The translations under genes were made by a program, and so were the position numbers. Below are positions 48,017-57,208 of a DNA stretch of 64,000 bases, one piece after another. Positions within the stretch are counted from its first letter, which is position 1. Each line of letters opens with the position of its first letter. The notes below the pieces were generated by a model that searched no databases, was not told the DNA's origin, and worked only from the letters and a program-made list of their open reading frames with translations. The stretch lies in the NCBI GenBank assembly GCA_050729835.1, contig JBOHLS010000003.1, positions 1-64,000 on the forward strand, read 5' to 3'. This stretch comes from REEB95 sp050729835 (lineage in GTDB: Bacteria; Pseudomonadota; Alphaproteobacteria; ATCC43930; CGMCC-115725).

Positions 48017-48751
48017 TCAATCCGCCTTCTTCAGCTCGACGATCGCGGCATTGACATAGAGAAACAAGGCGATCACCGAAACGAAGAACACGGCGTCCGG
48101 CATCTCGATCACGCCGCGCATGATGGCGTTGAAATGCGTTAGGAAGCTGAACGACGCGACGACGTTGATCAGCGCGGTCGGCGCCCACGGCGTCAGGAAG
48201 CCCAGCACTATCGGCGAGCCGCTGACGGTCAGGATGAAGCAGGCGGCCGCCGTAATGACGAAGGCGATCACCTGATTCTTGGTCAAGGCCGAGAGCGCCG
48301 CGCCGATGGACAGGAACGCTCCGGCCATCAGCAGGCTACCGACATAGCTGGCCAGGATCACACCGTTGTCGGGATGGCCGAGCACGTTGACGGTGATCCA
48401 AAACGGAAAGGTCAGCGCCAAGGCGATCGCCGCGAAGGCCCAGGCCGCGAGAAACTTGCCGAGCACGGCGGCGGCGATGGAGACCGGCAGCGTCAGGAAA
48501 AGCTCGATCGTGCCGCTCTTGCGCTCTTCGGCCCAAAGCCGCATGGCCAACGCCGGAATGAGCACGAGATAGAGCCAGGGATGGTAGGTGAAGAACGGCA
48601 AAAGGTCGGCCTGGCCACGATCGAAGAAATTGCCGACGAAGAACGTCAACGCGCCGGCCATCACCAAAAAGATGACAATGAACACGTAGGCGAGCGGCGT
48701 CGTGAAATAGCTCGCCAATTCGCGTCGGAAGATGACCCAGGTGGAATGCAC
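48017..48751 (-). CDS. ABC-2 type permease (GldF-like)
   Basis: The 244-residue protein (GTG start) has six predicted membrane segments and the ABC-2 motif set: FRRELASYFTTPLAYVF at the N-terminus, RLWAEERKSGTIELFLTLPV and FSFLTHFNAIMRGVIEMPDAVFF. It matches GldF-type permeases. It lies 7 bases after the ATPase and 10 before the GldG-like gene; the three form one transporter. Confidence 0.88.
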   Translation of the reverse strand: MHSTWVIFRRELASYFTTPLAYVFIVIFLVMAGALTFFVGNFFDRGQADLLPFFTYHPWLYLVLIPALAMRLWAEERKSGTIELFLTLPVSIAAAVLGKFLAAWAFAAIALALTFPFWITVNVLGHPDNGVILASYVGSLLMAGAFLSIGAALSALTKNQVIAFVITAAACFILTVSGSPIVLGFLTPWAPTALINVVASFSFLTHFNAIMRGVIEMPDAVFFVSVIALFLYVNAAIVELKKAD

Positions 48752-48758
48752 GGGCGCC

Positions 48759-49691
48759 TCAGGCGGTGATGGTGCGGAAGACTTCGTCGAGCCGGCCGCG
48801 CTCGACGCTCAGGCCGCGCACGGCCCAACCGGCGGTGCGGACCAGATCGGTGACTTCGCCGACGATCGGCCGACCATCGCGCGGCAGGACGAGGAGCGCC
48901 TTGTCCCCGGCATCGTCGATCCGTTCGACCGCGGCCACGCCGGGCAGGCGGCGCAACGCCGTCTCGGCATCGTCGTGGCCGGCCGCAAGGCTGACGCGGA
49001 CCGCGTTGTGCAGACGCGACCGCGCCGCGAGCTCGGCCGGCGTAGCATCGGCGAGCAGCCGGCCAGCGGCGATGACGATTGCGCGCGAGCAAATCGCGTC
49101 GACTTCCTCGAGGAGGTGCGTCGAGATCACGATCGCCTTTTCCGGCGCCAGCGTCTTGATGAGCGTGCGCACCTCGTGCTTCTGGTTGGGATCGAGCCCG
49201 TCCGTCGGCTCGTCGAGGATGAGCACGTCGGGATCGTGCAGCAGCGCCTGCGCCAGCCCGACGCGACGCTTGAAGCCTTTTGACAGGGTCTCGATCGGCT
49301 GTTCCATCACCGATGACAGCGCCGTGCGCGCCACCGTCAGCTCGATCCGCCGCTTGGCCTCGTCGCCGGCAAATCCGCGGATCGCGGCGATAAAACGCAG
49401 GAAGCCGCGCGGGGTCATGTCGGGATAGGCCGGCGCACCCTCCGGCAGATAGCCGATACGCCGCTTGGCGGCGATCGGATCGGCGACGATGTCCGCGCCG
49501 CACACCACCGCCATACCCGCCGTCGGCGCGAGAAAGCCGGTGATCATTTTCATCGTGGTGGACTTGCCCGCCCCGTTCGGGCCGAGAAAGCCGAGCACTT
49601 CGCCGCGGCCGACCGAGAACGAGACGCGGTCGACTGCCAGGATGGCGCCGAACCGACGCGTGAGGTCGCGGACCTCGATCATCTCGGCCAT
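48759..49691 (-). CDS. ABC transporter ATP-binding protein (GldA-like)
   Basis: The 310-residue ATPase has Walker A GPNGAGKST at 37-45, signature LSKGFKRRVGL, Walker B LILDEPTDGLDP and the switch His in VISTHLLEEV. The C-terminal 90 residues form the extra domain seen in ABC-2-type exporters. First in the operon with the GldF-, GldG-like and DUF4340 genes. Confidence 0.93.
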   Translation of the reverse strand: MAEMIEVRDLTRRFGAILAVDRVSFSVGRGEVLGFLGPNGAGKSTTMKMITGFLAPTAGMAVVCGADIVADPIAAKRRIGYLPEGAPAYPDMTPRGFLRFIAAIRGFAGDEAKRRIELTVARTALSSVMEQPIETLSKGFKRRVGLAQALLHDPDVLILDEPTDGLDPNQKHEVRTLIKTLAPEKAIVISTHLLEEVDAICSRAIVIAAGRLLADATPAELAARSRLHNAVRVSLAAGHDDAETALRRLPGVAAVERIDDAGDKALLVLPRDGRPIVGEVTDLVRTAGWAVRGLSVERGRLDEVFRTITA

Positions 49692-49832
49692 GGGGCTCCG
49701 GCGGGAAATTGGATACGCATGATTGTCGTGTTGCGGAGCGTCATCTGCGGCGTTTTACGTCGCCGAATCAAGCATGTTCAAAAGCGCGGATGACACTTAA
49801 TTCACTGTAATGTCGGCCATCCGGCGATCGCC

Positions 49833-51575
49833 TCAGCCGGTCGCCGCGCGCGTCGAGCGGCCGGCATCGCCGTCGCGCTGATCCCCGATGACGCCGACGA
49901 CGCGGTCCGCCGGCAGGGTGACAGTGACGACCGTGCCCTCGCCAACCCGGCTTTGCAGCGTGATCTCGCCGCCATGCAGGCGAACGAGCCCGCGCGTGAT
50001 CGCCAGGCCGAGGCCGGTGCCCTCGATCTTGCGGATCGCCTCACGCGGCGCGCGCTCGAACGGGGTGAACACCCGCTCGAGCGCGTCCGCCGGGATGCCG
50101 ACGCCGGTGTCGGACACGCGAACCACCGCCTCGCCGTGGTCGCTCAACGAGACCGCGATGCCGACATCGCCGCTTTCGGGCGTGTATTTGACCGCGTTGG
50201 AGAGGAGATTGAGCAGAATCTGGCGAAAGGCCTTGGGATCAGCCGTGACGGTCAAATCCCTCGACACCGTCGTCGCGACGGTGATCGATTTGGTCTGCGC
50301 CGGGATCTCGATCAGCGCAACGGCATCTTCGATCACCGCCGTCAGCGATATGCTCTCTTCGCACAGCTCGAGCCGCCCGGCTTCGATCTTCGCCATTTCG
50401 AGCAGATCGTCGATCAGCGCCATAAGGTGCTTGCCGCTCGACTGGATGAGCCGGGCGTAATCGCCGTACTTCTTGTCCGTCAGCGGTTCGCGCGCCTGCG
50501 CGTCGATCAGCGACGAAAAGCCAATGATCGCATTGAGCGGCGTGCGCAGCTCGTGGCTGGTCTTCGCCAGGAACATCGACTTGACCTTGTTGGCGTTCTC
50601 AGCCTCGCGTCGCTCGCTCATCAACGCCACGATGGTCAGGATGTTCATGGCCAACAGCACGACCAGCGTGCCGACCAGCTGGAGCGGATTGGCCAAGGCG
50701 TGATTTTGGAACGGACCGAAGCCGGCAACGGTGCCGGCGGTCGCCACGATTGCCACCAGCGACACCAACGTATAGGCGGAGCGCAGTGACATCCGCAGCG
50801 CGATCCATGACAGCGGTACCACCAGAAGAAACGGAAAGGCCGAGCGGATGTAGGTTCCGCGCAGCGGCGGCGTCAGGAAGAGAATGACGCTGACGGCCGC
50901 GATCCAGGCCCACACCGTCAGGTCGCGCCGGCTGAATCCGGCCCGCACGCCGCTGAGCTGCAGCTTCGATTCATGCTCGAGCCCCAGCCACAGGATCAAC
51001 GCCGGCGTGAGATAGAGCGTCCCGCCGCTGTCGGACAGCCACCAGTTCACCCAGATCGAATAGAACAGCGCCGGATCGGGATGGCCGATCGTCGTCGCGA
51101 TCGCACCACCGGTGGCCGTGATCGCCGGATTCAGGAACGTTGTGCAGACGAGGAAAGCGAGCACCCCGGCAAACGAGGTGAACAGGCCGCTGCGCGGCCG
51201 GAGTCGCCGCATGACGATGGCGCCGACGACCGGGCCGAGCCCATTGGTGATCGAAATGATCGTCGTGATGTAAAGTGCCGGCGCGAACAGCAGATCGTTG
51301 GTGAGGAACGACCCCAAAAAGATGCCTGGGAAGAGACGCGCCTCGCCGACCATCGCCGCCACCATGGCGATTCCGGCCGGCAGCCAGATCGGCGCCGGAA
51401 AGAGGCCATAGGCCTTGAAGAACCCGTCAACCGCCGCACCCAAAGCGAAATACAAGGCGGCGGCAGCGAGGTTGGCGACCAGCCAGGCGGGTAGTCCGTT
51501 TTTCTCGATGGCGGGAAGCACCCACGGACTCTTCCCGCGGGCCTGCACACTCCAACGACTCAGATCGAACGACAT
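49833..51575 (-). CDS. MASE1-type membrane sensor histidine kinase
   Basis: The 580-residue protein has eight or more membrane segments (about 30-320) with the MASE1-like pattern (FKAYGLFPAPIWLPAGIAM, FLGSFLTNDLL), then a HisKA domain with phospho-accepting His341 (TSHELRTPLNAI) and HATPase_c (N-box region LLSNAVKYTPESGDVGI, G1 VSDTGVGIPAD, G2 GTGLGLAITRGLV). No PAS, HAMP or receiver domain is seen and no response regulator gene is adjacent, so the kinase is an orphan. The stimulus is unknown. Confidence 0.85.
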   Translation of the reverse strand: MSFDLSRWSVQARGKSPWVLPAIEKNGLPAWLVANLAAAALYFALGAAVDGFFKAYGLFPAPIWLPAGIAMVAAMVGEARLFPGIFLGSFLTNDLLFAPALYITTIISITNGLGPVVGAIVMRRLRPRSGLFTSFAGVLAFLVCTTFLNPAITATGGAIATTIGHPDPALFYSIWVNWWLSDSGGTLYLTPALILWLGLEHESKLQLSGVRAGFSRRDLTVWAWIAAVSVILFLTPPLRGTYIRSAFPFLLVVPLSWIALRMSLRSAYTLVSLVAIVATAGTVAGFGPFQNHALANPLQLVGTLVVLLAMNILTIVALMSERREAENANKVKSMFLAKTSHELRTPLNAIIGFSSLIDAQAREPLTDKKYGDYARLIQSSGKHLMALIDDLLEMAKIEAGRLELCEESISLTAVIEDAVALIEIPAQTKSITVATTVSRDLTVTADPKAFRQILLNLLSNAVKYTPESGDVGIAVSLSDHGEAVVRVSDTGVGIPADALERVFTPFERAPREAIRKIEGTGLGLAITRGLVRLHGGEITLQSRVGEGTVVTVTLPADRVVGVIGDQRDGDAGRSTRAATG

Positions 51576-51693
51576 TCAACCCCCACGCCAAATCATAACG
51601 CAGGTGGGCGCGGGAGCGAAACCCGCTTAACGCCGCCGCGAATCCGACGACAACGGTCGCGTCGATAGCCGTCGAGTACCGAGTCGACGGTGT

Positions 51694-52425
51694 TCAGGCG
51701 ACCGGTGCAAAGCGCGCCGCGTCCTTGCGCGCATAACCCGCGACTCGGAGGTCCGCGGTCTGCACGCTTTCGAGCCGTTCGACCAGCTCGGCCAGCCGAT
51801 GACTGGGCACGGCGAAGGTCAGCTCGGTGTCCGGCATGCCGGTGCGCTCGCGGCTCAGCGCGCACCCGGTCGACGCCGCGAGCATGCCGGTATCCTTGGC
51901 GATGGCGATGATGTGGCATTGCGGCTTGCCCTCGAACCGCAACGCGGGAAAAGCCGCGTGCACTTTCATCAGCTGCTTGGCATTGAGGCGCAGGAAGACG
52001 ACGTCGGGATCCAGCGTCGTCAGCGCCAACGGTCCATAGACGATCGCGCCGGGCTTGCGCGCGACGGCGGCGATCTGGGGAAAGGCCTCGGCCGCGACCC
52101 ACTTCGCCTCGACTAGACCGGCAACATCGGCCCCCTTGGCCGCTTCGGCGAGCGTCTTGAAGCCGTGCGTCAGGCTGCCTACGCTGCAGTTGCCGTGATC
52201 GGCGGCGACCGTGGCGAACGCGCGCCGCGTCGCCATCATCCAGAAAACGCAGCCGGCGGCGACCGCCCCCGTGCGTCCGTCCGAAGTCGGCGGCGGCATT
52301 GCCCCATCCGGACGCGGCATGCCGGCGGGCAGCACGTCGAGGAACGTGATCGCGATCGGCGGCACGCCGAGCGCCAGCAGGCCGACGAGAGCCTGATTGA
52401 GACGCGAGTAATCTGCCTTGGTCAT
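51694..52425 (-). CDS. DUF169 domain-containing protein
   Basis: The 243-residue protein (ATG at 52425) has the DUF169 pattern: LLALGVPPIAITFLD, CVFWMMATRRAFATVAADHGNCSVGSLTHG, KPGAIVYGPL, and SRERTGMPDTELTFAVPSHR. Conserved Cys residues (about 61, 82 and 193) recall metal or cofactor binding, but the biochemical role is unknown. It is monocistronic between the histidine kinase and the divergent glycosyltransferase-like gene. Confidence 0.8.
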   Translation of the reverse strand: MTKADYSRLNQALVGLLALGVPPIAITFLDVLPAGMPRPDGAMPPPTSDGRTGAVAAGCVFWMMATRRAFATVAADHGNCSVGSLTHGFKTLAEAAKGADVAGLVEAKWVAAEAFPQIAAVARKPGAIVYGPLALTTLDPDVVFLRLNAKQLMKVHAAFPALRFEGKPQCHIIAIAKDTGMLAASTGCALSRERTGMPDTELTFAVPSHRLAELVERLESVQTADLRVAGYARKDAARFAPVA

Positions 52426-52524
52426 GGCTCCCCACCCCGCGCCCGGCATGTCCGCGTCGGCCGCGGCTTTCCGTTTGGTTATTGCTCGATTAATGCCCCG
52501 TGAGCTTCACGGGCAGCACCGGGA

Positions 52525-53553
52525 ATGTCAACGCCAAACGGCCAGAATCCGCCGCCGTCCGATCCCGACTTAAGCAATTTCCAACCAGACCGCCGCTACG
52601 ATCGCCGGATCATGCTCTATCAACTGCGCAAGCGGATCCTGACACGGCGTTTCGAGTGGATCACGCGCGGCATCCTTGCGACGCCGCCTGTCCGCGTGGT
52701 CGCGGCGCCGTGGACCTTCGTCAGCATGGTCGGCGACGACGACGTGCATCTCTATCTGCTGGCGATGAAGACGTTTTATCGCCGGCTGCAGCGCGGCAAT
52801 CTCGTCGCGATCGTCGCCCGAACCATGCCGCAGGCACGCCGCGAGCTGCTCGCCGAGCATTTTGAGGGCATCCGGATCGAGGCGCTCGAGACTATCGACA
52901 CCGGGCGCTGCCAGCGCGGCGGCACCTGGGAGCGGCTGGTCTACATCCTCGACCGCGCGCGCGACGGCTACGTCATCCAGGTCGATTGCGACACCCTGGC
53001 GCTGGGCAACGAGCTCAACGAGATCGCGTATTGCATCGCCAATAACCTGCCGTTCACGCTGAGCGACAGCTGGCCTTTGGTGACGATGCGGGCGGCGGCC
53101 GAAACCGCGCAGGCGATCCCCGGCAGCCAGCCGGGCATCGTGGCCGAGCGCACCTTCGACCGTTATCCCAACTGCGATCGCCTGCTCTATGTCCACGGTT
53201 CGTCCGGTTTCACCGGCTTCGCCAAAGGCGCATTCAGCCGCGATCGTCTCGACGAGTTCGACGCGAACATGTCGGCGCTGACCGGCGCCGGCTGGCGCGG
53301 CTGGGGCACTGAGCAATGCGCCTCGAATTTCGTCATGGCGAATTCGCCGCGGCCGGTGGTGTTGCCGTTTCCGTCCTATTCCTGCTTCTTCCCGGGCGGT
53401 CCGCGCGCCGATGCCAAGTTTTTGCACTTCATCGGCAGCCACCGGTTCGACGACAACTTCTATGTGCAACAGGCGCTGACGGCGATCGCCGATCTCGCCG
53501 CGACGCCCGTGCCGGAACGCGCCGTCCGCACGCCGACGCAAGCCGCCGGCTGA
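52525..53553 (+). CDS. Glycosyltransferase-like protein of unknown function
   Basis: The 342-residue protein shows a putative GT-A pattern: FVSMVGDDDVHLYLLAMKTFYRR near the N-terminus and a DxD-like QVDCDTLALGNELN at about residues 152-165, followed by a long conserved region with YVHGSSGFTGFAKG and FLHFIGSHRFDDNFYV. No family was recognised. No signal peptide or membrane segment is seen. The ATG at 52525 is followed by a second candidate at 52612 (MLYQLRKRIL), which may be the true start. It is alone on the plus strand before the LysE gene. Confidence 0.6.
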   Translation: MSTPNGQNPPPSDPDLSNFQPDRRYDRRIMLYQLRKRILTRRFEWITRGILATPPVRVVAAPWTFVSMVGDDDVHLYLLAMKTFYRRLQRGNLVAIVARTMPQARRELLAEHFEGIRIEALETIDTGRCQRGGTWERLVYILDRARDGYVIQVDCDTLALGNELNEIAYCIANNLPFTLSDSWPLVTMRAAAETAQAIPGSQPGIVAERTFDRYPNCDRLLYVHGSSGFTGFAKGAFSRDRLDEFDANMSALTGAGWRGWGTEQCASNFVMANSPRPVVLPFPSYSCFFPGGPRADAKFLHFIGSHRFDDNFYVQQALTAIADLAATPVPERAVRTPTQAAG

Positions 53554-53633
53554 GCCGCCAGCCCTCGCGGCCCGCTGGTCCTCGGCCGGGTTGCTGGACT
53601 ATGGTCCGCGGCGCAAGCGCCGGGACCTGAGTC

Positions 53634-54254
53634 ATGCTGGTTCTCACCTTCGCCAAAGGCATCGTCGTCGGCCTCGTCCTCGCGATCCCGGTGGGGCCGG
53701 CGGGAATGTTGTGCGTACGCCGCGCCGTCGTCGAAGGCGCGGTCTTCGGACTGGTTTCGGGTTTGGGCGCCGCTTGCGCCGACGCCTTTTTCGGCGCCAT
53801 TGCCGGCTTCGGGTTGACGTTCATCCGCGATTGGCTGTTTTCCTGGCACAATGCGCTCGGCCTCGGCGGCGGCGTGTTCCTGCTGATCGTCGGCGTGAAA
53901 GGCCTGATTGCGCCGCGTCCGATCCAGACCGGAGCCGTCGCGCATGAGCGCCTGGCCGCCGCCTTTCTTTCCACCTTCGCGCTCGCCGTCACCAATCCGG
54001 TCACCATCCTGGTCTTCGCCGCGCTCTTCACCCAGATCGGCTTCGACCCGGCGTCGGGCAAGCTCAGCATCGCGACATTGGTCGCCGGCGTCTTCACCGG
54101 GTCGCTGGCTTGGTGGGTGAGCCTGTGCTTGGCAACGCCGGCATTGCGCCACATCGGGATGTCCTGGCTGCCGCGGCTCTCCGGCGGCCTGCTGGCGATT
54201 TCGGGCGTCGGGCTGCTGACGGCGACGGTCCTGCGCTTCGCAGGCTTGCTGTGA
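53634..54254 (+). CDS. LysE-family translocator
   Basis: The 206-residue protein has six hydrophobic segments with the LysE/RhtB motif VLAIPVGPAGMLCVRRAVVEG and TNPVTILVFAALF (membrane-embedded polar residues). Members export amino acids or small metabolites; the substrate here is unknown. It ends 3 bases before the probable start of the MscS-type gene, suggesting one transcript. Confidence 0.88.
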   Translation: MLVLTFAKGIVVGLVLAIPVGPAGMLCVRRAVVEGAVFGLVSGLGAACADAFFGAIAGFGLTFIRDWLFSWHNALGLGGGVFLLIVGVKGLIAPRPIQTGAVAHERLAAAFLSTFALAVTNPVTILVFAALFTQIGFDPASGKLSIATLVAGVFTGSLAWWVSLCLATPALRHIGMSWLPRLSGGLLAISGVGLLTATVLRFAGLL

Positions 54255-54257
54255 TCG

Positions 54258-56549
54258 TTGGCGCAGGCCGGACGGACGGTTAAGCTGACCCGCTTGAACG
54301 CCGCCCGCTCCTTGCGCACGCTCGCGCTGCTTCTCGCTCTGCTGTCGGGGCTGGCGGCTGTCCCCGCCCTCGCGCAAACGACGCCGGCGCCCGCCGCTCA
54401 GCCGGCAACGGCGCAACCGGCGCAGACCCCGGAACAGGCCGCGGCGCCGGTCACGACCGACGAGTTGCAAAATCTCGTCAATACCATCCAGAACCCGGCG
54501 GCCCGGCAAAAGCTGGTCAAGGAGCTGCAAGCTCTGATCGTTGCGCAGCGCGGCATCCAGAAGAAATCCCCGGCCGAAACCGCGCATAATTTCTTCGCCA
54601 GCCTGGCGGACGGCGCCCGGGCGATCGGCGACGAAGTCCTCGCCGCGGCGACCGTCGCCGTCGACGCACCGCGCATCGTCGCCTGGCTGCGCGACCAGGC
54701 CGGCAACGCCCAGACCCGTCACCGCTGGTTCGAGGTCACCACGCGGCTGGCGATCGTCATCGGCCTCGCCATCGTCGCCGACTGGCTCGTCTGGTTCCTG
54801 TTGCGCGCACCCGCCCGGCAGTTCGGGGCGCGGGCCGGCGAGGCCATGACGTGGCGCCTGGTTTATCTGCTCATCAACGCCGTGTTCGAAGCCCTGCCGA
54901 TCGCCGCTTTCGCCGCGGTGGCCTTTATCGTCTTGCCGATGACGGCGCCGCGCTTCGTCACCGAGCGCGTGGCGACGACCGTCATCTCCGCCTATCTCTG
55001 GTCGCGCATCGTCGCTGCAACGGCGCGCGTGGTCCTGCTGTCGCCGAGCGCCTTGGCGCTGTACCGCCTCGGCGAGGAAACCCGCAACTACCTCTATATC
55101 TGGATCCGGCGGTTCGCCAATTTCGGACTCTACGGCTTCGCCGTCGCCGGCTGCGGCTGGTGGCTGAGCGTGCCGGGCGCGATCTATGCCATCCTGCTGC
55201 GCATCGTCGTGCTCGTCCTCGGAATCCTGGCGGTCATCTTCGTCCTGCAGAATCGGACGACGGTGGCGACATGGATGCGCGGGTCGGAGGCATCTGCGAC
55301 CGGACGTGGGCGCGGCTGGCGATTGTTGCGCCAGCGCCTGGCCGCCGTGTGGCACGTCCTGACGATCATCGTGATCATCGGCACCTTCGGCGTTTCGGTT
55401 CTGCACATCGAAGGCGCCTTCCTGGTTTTGGTGCGCGCGACGCTGTTGAGCGCGGTCGTCGTCCTTGCGGCGGCCTTGGCGGTGCAATTCGTCAGCCGGG
55501 CGAGCGAGCACGGATTCGCGATCAAGCCTGAGCTCAAGGCGCGATTTCCCACGCTTGAAAGCCGGACCAATCGCTACCTGCCGATTTTGACCACGCTGGC
55601 ATCGCTGGCGATCTACATCGTGGCGGTACTTGCGCTGCTGCAGGCGTGGGGGATCGACGCCTTCGCCTGGGCCCAGACGGCTGCCACCAGCTCGGTCGTC
55701 GGCAGCCTGGCGAGCATCGTCGTCGTGCTCGTCGCCGCGGTGGTCGCCTGGGAAGCGTTCGTCCTGGCCATCGAGCACCACATGCTGCAGCTCGAGGACG
55801 ACAGCCGGCGGCGGGCGCGGGCGCGAACCATGATGCCGTTCCTGCGCGTCGTCGCGGTCGTGATCATCGGCATTATCGTCGTCTTCGCGGTCCTCGGCGC
55901 GCTCGGCATCAACATCGGCGCGCTGATCGCCGGCGCCGGCGTGTTCGGCCTGATCGCCGGGCTCGGGTCGCAATCGATCATCAAGAGTCTGCTGACGAGC
56001 ATCGGCGTACTGGTCGACGACACGTTCGCGGTCGGCGACGTGATCGATCTGGGCAGCGGCCATTCCGGCGTCGTCGAGGCCATGTCGATCCTCACGATCA
56101 AGTTGCGTGCGCAAGACGGCTCGCTGCTGACCGTGCCGTTCAGCGAGGCCAAGGTCATTCAGAACCTGACCAAGGACTATTCCTATTATGTCGCCAATGT
56201 CGGCGTCGCCTATGGCGAGGACACCGACCGCGTCGTCAAGGTCCTGGTCGAGATCGTCGACGCCATGCGCAAGGAAAAGGAATTTGCGCGCCGCATCCTG
56301 GAACCGCTCGACGTCGTCGGCGTCGACCGTTTCGCCGATTCCGCGGTGATCATCCTGGTGCGAATCAAGACCCAGCCGATCCACCAGTGGACGGTCGGAC
56401 GCGAATTCAACCGCCGGATGAAGCAGGCTTTCGATCGCGAAGGCATCGAGATGCCGTTCCCGACGCGCACGATTTATTTCGGCGACGATGGCGGCGACTC
56501 GACAAGACCGGACGCGCGGCGCGAGACCAAACCGAAGAAACCGGACTAG
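54258..56549 (+). CDS. Mechanosensitive ion channel of the MscS family (long form)
   Basis: The 763-residue protein starts at a TTG (54258, or 54294), with a signal peptide ending VPALAQ, a periplasmic Ala/Pro/Gln-rich stretch, several membrane segments (about 155-485) and a C-terminal MscS domain (about 525-740). The pore-lining helix region GALIAGAGVFGLIAGLGSQSIIKSLLTS and the beta domain (VGDVIDLGSGHSGVVEAMSILTIKLRAQDG) are clear. Such channels relieve hypo-osmotic stress. The end meets recX (-) with a 6-base gap. Confidence 0.9.
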   Translation: MAQAGRTVKLTRLNAARSLRTLALLLALLSGLAAVPALAQTTPAPAAQPATAQPAQTPEQAAAPVTTDELQNLVNTIQNPAARQKLVKELQALIVAQRGIQKKSPAETAHNFFASLADGARAIGDEVLAAATVAVDAPRIVAWLRDQAGNAQTRHRWFEVTTRLAIVIGLAIVADWLVWFLLRAPARQFGARAGEAMTWRLVYLLINAVFEALPIAAFAAVAFIVLPMTAPRFVTERVATTVISAYLWSRIVAATARVVLLSPSALALYRLGEETRNYLYIWIRRFANFGLYGFAVAGCGWWLSVPGAIYAILLRIVVLVLGILAVIFVLQNRTTVATWMRGSEASATGRGRGWRLLRQRLAAVWHVLTIIVIIGTFGVSVLHIEGAFLVLVRATLLSAVVVLAAALAVQFVSRASEHGFAIKPELKARFPTLESRTNRYLPILTTLASLAIYIVAVLALLQAWGIDAFAWAQTAATSSVVGSLASIVVVLVAAVVAWEAFVLAIEHHMLQLEDDSRRRARARTMMPFLRVVAVVIIGIIVVFAVLGALGINIGALIAGAGVFGLIAGLGSQSIIKSLLTSIGVLVDDTFAVGDVIDLGSGHSGVVEAMSILTIKLRAQDGSLLTVPFSEAKVIQNLTKDYSYYVANVGVAYGEDTDRVVKVLVEIVDAMRKEKEFARRILEPLDVVGVDRFADSAVIILVRIKTQPIHQWTVGREFNRRMKQAFDREGIEMPFPTRTIYFGDDGGDSTRPDARRETKPKKPD

Positions 56550-56555
56550 TCGCGC

Positions 56556-57140
56556 TCAATCCCCGATCTCACCGCGCGCCCACGCCTCGAGCATGATGCG
56601 ATCGGGCGCGCTCAAGGCCCGGCGCGCAACGTCGAGGCTGAAACCGGCGCGGGCCAATGCCGCCATATCCTTCTGACGCATGGCGGCGCGTTGGCCGGGG
56701 GGACGGCAGGGGCCGAGCCGGCGGCGATGGATCAGGCCGCAGGCCGCCGCGAATTCGCCGGTGCCGGATCCGCCTTCGTCCAAGGTCGTCACGGCGGCGG
56801 CGATAAGATCGGCCTCGACACCCTTCTGGCGTAGCTTGCCGCGGATGCCGAAGCGCGACGCACCACGGCGCTGCAGGCTGGCCGCCTTCTGCGCCGCATA
56901 GGCGCGATCGTCGATCAGGCCCGAGCGCTGGAACCGCGCCACCAGCGTGTCGACGAGTTGCGCGCCCGTCGCCGGATCGTCACCGTGCGCGGCCGCGGCG
57001 CGCGCGACGCGGCGCATCAGTACGCGGCGCAAATTGCCGCTCGAACTGGCATAGCGGCTGAGATAATGGAGCGCGACGTTCTCCAGCCGCTCGGCCGTCA
57101 TGCGGCGCGGAAGCTTGCGCGCCTTGCGCGATTCTGCCAT
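56556..57140 (-). CDS. recX: RecX-like regulatory protein
   Basis: The 194-residue protein carries the RecX three-helix repeats: ALHYLSRYASSSGNLRRVLMRR, GLIDDRAYAAQKAASLQRRGASRFGIRGKLRQKGVEADLI, and a third near the C-terminus (KDMAALARAGFSLDVARRAL). RecX modulates RecA filaments and usually lies next to recA, which is not present here; the isolated position is worth noting. The N-terminus is basic (KARKLPRR). Confidence 0.85.
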   Translation of the reverse strand: MAESRKARKLPRRMTAERLENVALHYLSRYASSSGNLRRVLMRRVARAAAAHGDDPATGAQLVDTLVARFQRSGLIDDRAYAAQKAASLQRRGASRFGIRGKLRQKGVEADLIAAAVTTLDEGGSGTGEFAAACGLIHRRRLGPCRPPGQRAAMRQKDMAALARAGFSLDVARRALSAPDRIMLEAWARGEIGD

Positions 57141-57208
57141 CGCGGGTTGTCTTGGCGTGCGCCACCCCTCCCCTGCTAAGCTTCGCCGCCTTGGAGACGG
57201 GATTCAAC

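Noticed and set aside
45142..48054. A 970-codon open frame on the plus strand opposite the DUF4340 and GldG-like genes
   Set aside because: It is antisense to genes with clear family motifs, is rich in Arg, Gly and Ala as expected from GC-rich third positions, and shows no domain of its own.
53460..56384. A 974-codon open frame on the minus strand opposite the glycosyltransferase-like, LysE and MscS genes
   Set aside because: It is dominated by Asp, Arg, Gly and Gln, which is the shadow of a high-GC gene; the plus strand has real families.
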